Of a stretch of 10,272 nucleotides of DNA, positions 5,357 through 10,272 are shown in pieces (the first letter of the stretch is position 1; each line of letters begins with the position of its first letter). Below the pieces are notes generated by a model, which saw only the letters and a program-made list of their open reading frames with translations, was not told where the DNA came from and did no database searches. The translations under genes were made by a program, and so were the position numbers. Source of the DNA: JAGTRB01 sp037439685 (GTDB lineage: Archaea; Thermoproteota; Bathyarchaeia; TCS64); assembly GCA_037439685.1 (NCBI GenBank), contig JBBIVO010000055.1:1-10272 (forward strand), in the 5' to 3' direction.

Positions 5357-6367
5357 ATGCTGAACCCCATCGTGATGGGAGTGGTCATCTACGCGTCTAT
5401 GCTGATAATACTGTGCATAGGCTTCACCCTCACCTACATGCTCGAGAGGTTTCCGAACTTCGCCCACACCTCCCTGGCATCGGTGGGGTCGATGCTCACC
5501 TACTCCATGGTCCGCCTCCACGGCTGCAACCCATACCTCTCATGGCCCCTCACCAGCCTCCTCGGAGGGGGGCTCGGCATCGCGGTTTACCTCGCCGTCA
5601 TAAGGCCCCTCCAGAGGGCGGGCTCCAGCGGGATAATGCTCTCCTTCGCCATGTTCGCCCTCTCCTTCATCCTGAACGCCGTCCTCTACATATACTCCTA
5701 CTGGGTCCTGATGGCCCACGGCTTCAGGGCTGGAGGCTTCATCCTCAGGGCCTACGACTACAGCCTCTGGGGATATCCAGCCGTCCTCTTCGCAGCCCCC
5801 CTCCTCAGCGCCGCCCTCGTCTACTCCCTCCACCACTTCCTCACGAGGGTCAGGTTCGGCATAGCCCTCAGGGCGACCGTGGAGAACCCTGAGCTCGCCC
5901 AGTCCCTGGGCGTGAACATCTCCCACGTCCACCTCGCCTCCTGGTTCCTGACCGGGGCCACATCGTCCCTCGCCGGCGCCGTCCTGAGCCTCTGGTCCCC
6001 GACGAGGCTCGACAGGTCTGACCAGCTCCTCATGAGCGTGATGGCCGGAAGCGTCCTTGGAGGCCTGGAGAGCCTCTACGGGGCCATCGTGGGGGGGTTG
6101 ATCCTCGCCATGGCCCAGACGGTCCTGCCAGGCCTCCTCATAAAAACCTTCGGCCTCTGGATAGGAGGCTACGAGCCTCTGGTTCCCATGCTGGCCATCA
6201 TCCTCACCCTCATCCTAGAGCCCAACGGCCTCACGGGCCTCCTCACGGGAGGGGGAGGTGCGATAGGCAGCATCTCAGCCAGCCTCAGCAGGCGTCTAAG
6301 CAGGAGGGGGGAGGATAACCGGCGGGGTGCCTCTGAGAACCCCGAAGTCGAAGGGCCGACGGCTTAG
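5357..6367 (+). CDS. livH: LivH-type branched-chain amino acid ABC transporter permease
   Basis: The 336-residue protein has about eight membrane helices. It carries the LivH N-terminal signature (G-F-T-L-T-Y...R-F-P-N-F-A-H-T-S-L, residues 22-40) and the cytoplasmic loop that docks the ATPase (RFGIALRATVENPELAQSLG, 166-185). A Gly-rich segment (GSVLGGLESLYGAIVGGLIL, 231-250) is also typical. LivH pairs with LivM and the ATPases LivG/LivF to import Leu/Ile/Val or related amides delivered by an extracellular binding protein. None of these partners is next to it here: the flanks are a VTT gene and an M20 hydrolase. The last 35 residues, after LLTGGGG, are a polar Arg/Ser tail beyond the usual end. 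The ATG at 5357 fits the TATA spacing. The family assignment is strong; the true substrate is unknown. Confidence 0.88.
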   Translation: MLNPIVMGVVIYASMLIILCIGFTLTYMLERFPNFAHTSLASVGSMLTYSMVRLHGCNPYLSWPLTSLLGGGLGIAVYLAVIRPLQRAGSSGIMLSFAMFALSFILNAVLYIYSYWVLMAHGFRAGGFILRAYDYSLWGYPAVLFAAPLLSAALVYSLHHFLTRVRFGIALRATVENPELAQSLGVNISHVHLASWFLTGATSSLAGAVLSLWSPTRLDRSDQLLMSVMAGSVLGGLESLYGAIVGGLILAMAQTVLPGLLIKTFGLWIGGYEPLVPMLAIILTLILEPNGLTGLLTGGGGAIGSISASLSRRLSRRGEDNRRGASENPEVEGPTA

Positions 6368-6416
6368 CCTCCACGCCTCGAAGGCCTAGAACGGTGACCC
6401 AACCCATTATCGGGAT

Positions 6417-6430
6417 GTTCAAATGTGAAC
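6417..6430. promoter_or_regulatory. Inverted repeat upstream of the second M20 promoter (candidate operator)
   Basis: GTTCA at 6417-6421 and TGAAC at 6426-6430 form a perfect 5-base inverted repeat with a 4-base spacer. Its centre is about 32 bases upstream of the TATA centre, where archaeal activators commonly bind. A repeat this short can occur by chance, so this is only a candidate. Confidence 0.3.
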
Positions 6431-6450
6431 GGGTTCTCGATGCCAAGAAC

Positions 6451-6460
6451 CTTTAATATA
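6451..6460 (+). promoter_or_regulatory. TATA box of the second M20 gene
   Basis: CTTTAATATA at 6451-6460 is the only AT-rich block in the 121-base gap after livH. A start of transcription near 6481 is expected, about 8 bases before the GTG at 6489. This supports that start and makes the out-of-frame ATG at 6473 unlikely to be transcribed. Confidence 0.6.
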
Positions 6461-6488
6461 CCTTCGAGGCCTATGGCTGAGCGGATCG

Positions 6489-7712
6489 GTGATTGCCTTG
6501 AGCTCGAGGTTGAGTGATGCCATATCCATGATAGACGAGGGCAGGATCCTCCAACTGGCTAAGGAGCTGATAGAGATCCCCAGCGTCACCGGGGAGGAGT
6601 TGAGGGTCGCCCATTATGCGAGGGAGGCCCTGGAGGCCTCAGGCCTCCCCGTCGAGCTTAGGGGCTCCGGGGAGAGGCCGATCGTCCTCTCGACCATAAA
6701 CCCCGAGGGCTCCCCATACATCGTCTTCAACGGCCACCTGGACACGGTTCCGGTTCCAGACCCCTGGGCGTGGTCCCGAGACCCCTTCAAGCCCTGGGTG
6801 GAGGAGGGAAGGCTATATGGGAGGGGCTCCTCGGACATGAAGGCCTCATGCGCCGTGATGATCCACACCCTGGAGGTCCTCGAGAGGCTGAGGCCGAGAT
6901 GCGCGGTGGGGATCCAGCTCGTCCCAGACGAGGAGAGGGGGGGAGGAGAGGGGACGAGGCTCCTGATCGAGGAGATGAAGATGGGAAGGCTGAGATGGCC
7001 CGACTACGTGGTGATAGGGGAGAAGAGCAACCTGAAGGTGAGGATGGCCGAGCGGGGCCTCTTCCAGTTCCACATAAGGTTCAGGGGGAGGGCGACCCAC
7101 ACGGCCTACGCTAGGGTTGAGGGGATAAACGCCATAGCCAAGGCCTCAAAGGCGGTCCTAGCCCTCGAGAAGGGGATCGAGAGGTTCCACCCCTGGATAG
7201 GATACCCGGTCATCAGCGTGAACACCATAAGGGGAGGGGGACCCCTCAACCAGGTTCCAGCGGAGTGCATAATCGGGGTTGACAGGAGGCTCATCATCGG
7301 GGAGACCGCCGAGACGGTCATGGCCGAGGTGGAGGAGGCCTTAAAGGAGGCTGGGAGGGACGACCCGGACTGGGATTGGGAGGTCCTCGCCGAGAGGGAT
7401 GAGGGGGGAGGCTACATCTACGACCCGCCCAACTACACAGACCCCGAGAACATCCTCGTCAAGGCCTTCCAGAGGTCCATAAGGGCTGTGATGGGGGTTG
7501 AACCCGAATACTTCGTCGAGTGGGCCGGGGTCACAGACGGCCGCTTCTACAGGTACGCCGGGATACCAACCGTTGGCTTCGGGCCGAGGGGGGAGCACGC
7601 CCACGGCCCGGACGAGTTCGTCTGCATAGACTCCCTCAACTCCCAGGCGAGGGTCTACGTGGCCGCGGTCCTCGACCTGGCAGAAAGGGCGGCCGAGAAG
7701 GGGGTTGGATGA
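6489..7712 (+). CDS. M20-family metallo-hydrolase with complete two-metal site
   Basis: The 407-residue protein has every M20 landmark: IPSVTGEE (30-37), NGHLDTVP (81-88, His83), GRGSSDMKAS (111-120, bridging Asp116), VPDEERGGGEGT (145-156, Glu148 base and Glu149 ligand), the Glu in VVIGEKS (178), RATHTAY in the lid (201-207, His204) and GPRGEHAHGPDE (366-376, His372). The family includes acetylornithine and succinyl-diaminopimelate deacylases, carboxypeptidase G2-type and dipeptidase enzymes; sequence alone does not fix the substrate. There is no signal peptide, so it is cytoplasmic. Nearness to a LivH permease hints at amino-acid or peptide scavenging, but they have separate promoters. The GTG at 6489 is the first start after the predicted transcription start; ATG 6528 (MIDEGR...) is the alternative. 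Unlike the first M20 gene in this window, no metal ligand is altered. Confidence 0.92.
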   Translation: MIALSSRLSDAISMIDEGRILQLAKELIEIPSVTGEELRVAHYAREALEASGLPVELRGSGERPIVLSTINPEGSPYIVFNGHLDTVPVPDPWAWSRDPFKPWVEEGRLYGRGSSDMKASCAVMIHTLEVLERLRPRCAVGIQLVPDEERGGGEGTRLLIEEMKMGRLRWPDYVVIGEKSNLKVRMAERGLFQFHIRFRGRATHTAYARVEGINAIAKASKAVLALEKGIERFHPWIGYPVISVNTIRGGGPLNQVPAECIIGVDRRLIIGETAETVMAEVEEALKEAGRDDPDWDWEVLAERDEGGGYIYDPPNYTDPENILVKAFQRSIRAVMGVEPEYFVEWAGVTDGRFYRYAGIPTVGFGPRGEHAHGPDEFVCIDSLNSQARVYVAAVLDLAERAAEKGVG

Positions 7713-7726
7713 GGCGCTCCTCATCC
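7707..7726. terminator. Perfect hairpin spanning both convergent stop codons
   Basis: GGATGAGG (7707-7714) and CCTCATCC (7719-7726) are exact reverse complements separated by 4 bases. The plus-strand TGA (7710-7712) and the minus-strand TGA (7723-7721) each lie in one arm, because both genes end Gly-stop with GGA TGA. It could act as a transcript-end or stability structure for both mRNAs. Archaeal terminators normally need U-runs and none is present, so termination is uncertain. Confidence 0.35.
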
Positions 7727-9958
7727 ACCTCCAGGAGGCTGTTCACCCCTCTTCATGGAGACGAGCTTTTGCCTCCTGGCCTCCTCCCCGGTCAAGATGC
7801 CCTCGACGTAATACCTCGTCGAGTACTCCCCCTTGACCAGCCCCGCCTCTGAGGAGATCCAGAGGGTCCCTTCGGTGACGATGGTCATATTGGTTCCCTC
7901 CATCACTATCTCATCCCTCTCCAGGAGCCTCACCTCCGCCGTGAAGTAGCTCCTGCCGTCTCCAGCCTCCACCGTCTCGAAGCCCTTCACCTCCCCCTCA
8001 CCTTTGAGCCATCCTCTGTAGCTTTTCCCTTGTATGGTTAGGTTGTAGGGGCTTCCGTAGCTCCACCTCTCCCCCTCGGTGAGGGGGTAGGGCTCCTCGG
8101 GTATCGGCTCATCGTAGGCCACCTCCATACCGTCGGACTCCCATCCGAGGAGGCTCCCCCCCTCGTCGAGGTGGTAGGTGGTCGTCCTGTTTGGGCGTTC
8201 AACCCTTATGGTGCACTCGTCCACCTTCAGCCACCTCATCTCCTGGACCTCGCCGTCCACCTCCTCCCTGTAGAGCTTCTCGGTCCCCACCGGGAGCTCC
8301 GGCCTTTCGATCCTCCGCTCCTCCTCCACCCTCTCTGGGGGCTTCACCTCCACCCCCGATATGAGGGAGGCGATGTTCAGGATGAGGAGGTGGTTGTCCT
8401 CCACGTAGCAGTATGGCTCCATGAGGAAGGTTATATCGCCGAAGGCGATGACCGTGCCGTTCCTCTCCACGAGGGCTATGGGGGTGTAGCTCCCCTCCCT
8501 CTCGGCGGTGGAGGAGTATGTCCCGGCCGGGGCCAAGGCCACGCCCCTCCCATCTGAGTATATGTGGGTTGAGGTGAAGAGGACGATCCTCCTCAGCCCG
8601 CCTGTCAGCGAGCTGTTCGAGAACCCCCTCACGAAGATGTTCCTGTAGAAGCCGTAGTGGTCCTCCATGTTGTAGAGGTATCCCTTGGCGAAGGATAGGC
8701 CGAACCTGTTGGCGACGGAGTTTATGGGGCCGAGGAGGGAGGAGACGCTCGTGAACTCGGAGGAGGGGTCGGAGAAGAGGAGGAGGAGGCGCCCCTCGCC
8801 GACGAAGCTGGATATCCTCTCAACCTCCCGCTGGGAGTACTCCAGGGTTGGTGCGGCTATTATGAGGGTCGAGGCGTTCCCTAGGGCGGAGTCGAGATCC
8901 TCCCACCTGGAGGCGAAGCCAAGGGTTATATTCCTCTTCGCGAGCTCCGCGGCCAGAATCTCGAGCTCCCAGGCCGAGATCATGTTCCCATGGCTTAGGT
9001 CGACCACCACGTTCGCCCCCTCAGCCTTTGAGGAGACATTCAGCTGGGGCTCCTCCCCAGGGGATATGAGGAAGGGGGTTTGAGCCCCCCCTATCAGGGG
9101 GAGGTATAGGTAGTAGACCGCCGGTGGAGGATGAACCCTGTTCAGGTCCTCTAGGGTTAGGTCCTCCAGGGCGGTCCCATTCCCCCGTGAGGAGAGGGTT
9201 CCGGTCACGTTCATCGAGGGCTGGATCTCCTCAACCACGTACTCGGTGAGGTTTGCGAGCCTGGCCGCATGCTCCACGGCCGCCTGCAGCGACCCTATCC
9301 CATCAACGAGGCCTGCCTCTCTGGCCTCGCCTCCCAGGTATATCAGGCCCCTCCTGATGGTGTTCGATGAGAGCTTGAGCCTCTCCCCCCTCCCCTCCAC
9401 CACGGCTGAGACGAAGCTGTCCAACGCGTGGGTGAGGTTGAAGGGGAATAGGAGCCTGGAGAAGCCGGTCCACTTCTGGGGGCCGGTCTCCAAAACCCTC
9501 TCTGAGGGTATGATGATCGGGGGGGCGGTCCCTATGACCCCGATATTTCCGATCATGGAGGTGGGATGCGCGTAAATATGGTCTGCCGCCACGGCTATGT
9601 AGTAGCCCCCTGAGAGGGCCGTGGCGGCCGAGGCCACGATGGGCTTCTCCCTCTTAAGCCGGAGGAGGTCGAGGTAGACCTGCTCGATGAGGTAGGCGTA
9701 CCCTCCAGGCGAGTCTATCATAAGGACCACGGCCTTGACGCTCCGGTTCAGGAGGGCGCTGTTTATAGAGGCCGTTATCCTCCCCGCATCTGAGGGCTCT
9801 ATGATCGTCCCCTCAACCCTGATCATCCCGACCGCGGGCCTCTCCCTCTCAAACCTCAATCCAGGGGCCAGGAGCTGGTAGAGAAGGCTTGAGGCGAGGA
9901 GGATGCAAAGGACGACGATTACGATGAGGCTCCCACGGGATAGCCCGCCACGATCCAA
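7721..9958 (-). CDS. sppA: Membrane-anchored SppA (S49) protease fused to DUF4350/GATase-like and C-terminal beta-rich domains
   Basis: The 745-residue protein begins with a membrane anchor (11-31). Residues about 43-245 are an S49/ClpP-fold protease: IDSPGGYA (81-88), A-L-S116-G-G-Y-Y holding the nucleophile Ser, the M-I-G-N-I-G-V oxyanion-region motif (135-141), and GPQK162WTG, the likely general-base Lys of the Ser-Lys dyad. SppA enzymes digest leftover signal peptides or membrane-protein fragments. Residues about 315-535 resemble the DUF4350/GATase-like (ThuA-like) domain found in gliding/ABC accessory proteins. Residues about 557-722 form a beta-rich domain of unknown role, with the phrase TEGERWSY (627-634). 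Thirteen N-x-S/T sequons (such as N71, N174, N343, N500, N690) run through all three parts, fitting exposure to the outside. SppA alone is usually 220-330 residues or 550-620 for the tandem form. The start is TTG at 9958, preceded by GGTGG and a well-placed TATA box. The second and third domain calls are tentative. Confidence 0.85.
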   Translation of the reverse strand: MDRGGLSRGSLIVIVVLCILLASSLLYQLLAPGLRFERERPAVGMIRVEGTIIEPSDAGRITASINSALLNRSVKAVVLMIDSPGGYAYLIEQVYLDLLRLKREKPIVASAATALSGGYYIAVAADHIYAHPTSMIGNIGVIGTAPPIIIPSERVLETGPQKWTGFSRLLFPFNLTHALDSFVSAVVEGRGERLKLSSNTIRRGLIYLGGEAREAGLVDGIGSLQAAVEHAARLANLTEYVVEEIQPSMNVTGTLSSRGNGTALEDLTLEDLNRVHPPPAVYYLYLPLIGGAQTPFLISPGEEPQLNVSSKAEGANVVVDLSHGNMISAWELEILAAELAKRNITLGFASRWEDLDSALGNASTLIIAAPTLEYSQREVERISSFVGEGRLLLLFSDPSSEFTSVSSLLGPINSVANRFGLSFAKGYLYNMEDHYGFYRNIFVRGFSNSSLTGGLRRIVLFTSTHIYSDGRGVALAPAGTYSSTAEREGSYTPIALVERNGTVIAFGDITFLMEPYCYVEDNHLLILNIASLISGVEVKPPERVEEERRIERPELPVGTEKLYREEVDGEVQEMRWLKVDECTIRVERPNRTTTYHLDEGGSLLGWESDGMEVAYDEPIPEEPYPLTEGERWSYGSPYNLTIQGKSYRGWLKGEGEVKGFETVEAGDGRSYFTAEVRLLERDEIVMEGTNMTIVTEGTLWISSEAGLVKGEYSTRYYVEGILTGEEARRQKLVSMKRGEQPPGGG

Positions 9959-9992
9959 ATGACCACCCTGCTACTGAGATGCCGTAGTCTAG

Positions 9993-10003
9993 CATATAAA
10001 TTT
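9993..10003 (-). promoter_or_regulatory. TATA box of the SppA fusion gene
   Basis: On the minus strand the element reads AATTTATATG, preceded by a purine-rich BRE-like stretch (from about 10015). Its centre is about 40 bases upstream of the TTG at 9958. This predicts a leader of about 13 bases that contains GGTGG, a possible partial ribosome binding site, so the mRNA is probably not leaderless. Confidence 0.6.
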
Positions 10004-10062
10004 TGATCTTTTTTCGAGTTTTTAATCTTCAACAATCCATCTCTCTTTCTACATCATAATAT

Positions 10063-10091
10063 AAAATGTTAAACCATTTTAATGTTGACCC
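10063..10091. repeat. Near-direct repeat of an AATGTT-centred motif
   Basis: AAATGTTAAACC at 10063-10074 and TAATGTTGACCC at 10080-10091 are 17 bases apart and match at 9 of 12 positions. They sit just upstream of the rightward TATA-like element. They may be regulator sites, or simply chance in an AT-rich stretch. Confidence 0.2.
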
Positions 10092-10100
10092 TTTAATATT
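10091..10100 (+). promoter_or_regulatory. Rightward TATA-like element toward the unassigned right edge
   Basis: CTTTAATATT is close to the box before the second M20 gene (CTTTAATATA). A transcription start near 10121 would be expected, coinciding with the switch from AT-rich to GC-rich sequence and with two ATGs at 10116 and 10119. The product is unknown. Confidence 0.4.
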
Positions 10101-10103
10101 CAC

Positions 10104-10272
10104 TTAGAGGCCTTTATGATGGCGAGGCTGCGCTCTAAGGGTCGAGGGCTCTCGCGGGTGAAGGGCTGCCCCCTGCTGGCCTGGGGAGCTTCGGGGATGG
10201 GAATCGTATCCAAGGCCAAGGGTGCAAGGCGCTGAAGCTCGTTCAAACCGAAGAGATGATTTGGGGTGAGGC
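10104..10272. other. GC-rich right-edge segment, coding status undetermined
   Basis: I could not assign this stretch. On the plus strand the ATG at 10116 gives a 39-residue frame ending at 10235 (MMARLRSKGRG...), basic and with no family I know; another plus frame is open from 10139 to the edge. On the minus strand a frame is open from the edge to a TGA at 10102-10100 (about 56 codons, ending ...LERSLAIIKASK), with about 70% G/C at third positions; that would fit the end of a gene lying outside the window, although its Arg codons are mainly CGC/CGA rather than AGG. No tRNA, RNase P or SRP RNA core motif was recognised. It could be a gene end, a small gene, or a structured RNA driven by the TATA-like box at 10091. 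Confidence 0.25.

Noticed and set aside
6473..6517. Short ATG frame (14 codons) overlapping the start of the second M20 gene, as a possible leader peptide
   Set aside because: It begins before the transcription start predicted from the TATA box at 6451-6460, so it would probably not be in the mRNA.
10230..10256. GTTCAAACC resembling a tRNA T-loop
   Set aside because: The flanking bases do not pair as a T-stem, and no acceptor stem, D-arm or anticodon arm could be found around it.
10119..10272. Possible RNase P RNA or SRP RNA at the right edge
   Set aside because: Neither the GAGGAAAGUC-type core of RNase P RNA nor the conserved SRP helix 8 motif (GGAAG/AGCAG) is present in the visible part.

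Overview
The window looks archaeal, probably from a thermophile of the Thermoproteota/TACK side; I cannot place it more precisely. The signs are: arginine coded mostly by AGG; heavy ATA and ATC use; GC-rich genes separated by short AT-rich gaps; TTTAAA/TTTATA-type TATA boxes about 22-31 bases before start codons, which implies leaderless or nearly leaderless mRNAs; and families common in archaea (a coiled-coil/PD-(D/E)XK-like protein, a SHOCT membrane protein, a PolX with a PHP domain, an SppA-type protease rich in N-glycosylation sequons). No rRNA, tRNA, CRISPR array or insertion sequence was recognised.

Left part (1-1630). The window opens inside a gene for a Trp/Leu heptad-repeat coiled coil followed by a DUF3782/PD-(D/E)XK-like domain. 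This gene changes abruptly from G-rich to extremely A-rich sequence. Facing it on the minus strand is a small two-gene unit: a SHOCT-domain membrane protein with a Met/His/Cys/Trp-rich loop, and downstream of it the broken remains of a second small membrane protein (frameshifted and truncated). Next is a short conserved-looking hypothetical gene with its own TATA-like box.

Central part (1629-7712). A divergent pair, an M20-family hydrolase with altered metal-site motifs (minus) and DNA polymerase X (plus), appears to share one palindromic TTTAAA box. PolX converges on a VTT/DedA-like membrane protein, and the two stop codons overlap in a single CTAG. The VTT gene and a lone LivH-type branched-chain amino acid permease form a second divergent pair around one TTTATTAAA box. 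A second M20 hydrolase, with all the usual metal-site residues, follows behind its own promoter and a small inverted repeat.

Right part (7707-10272). The second M20 gene converges on a large gene for a membrane-anchored SppA (S49) protease fused to a DUF4350/GATase-like domain and a C-terminal beta-rich domain. A perfect hairpin spans both stop codons. The last 270 bases hold an AT-rich, promoter-like stretch and then a GC-rich segment that I cannot assign.

The genes do not form one pathway. Two peptide/amide hydrolases, an amino-acid permease and a surface protease suggest a loose peptide-scavenging theme. PolX is a stand-alone DNA repair gene. The most unusual items are the SppA fusion, the M20 with the changed metal site, the compositionally split coiled-coil gene and the two shared bidirectional promoters. 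I saw no convincing new multi-gene system.
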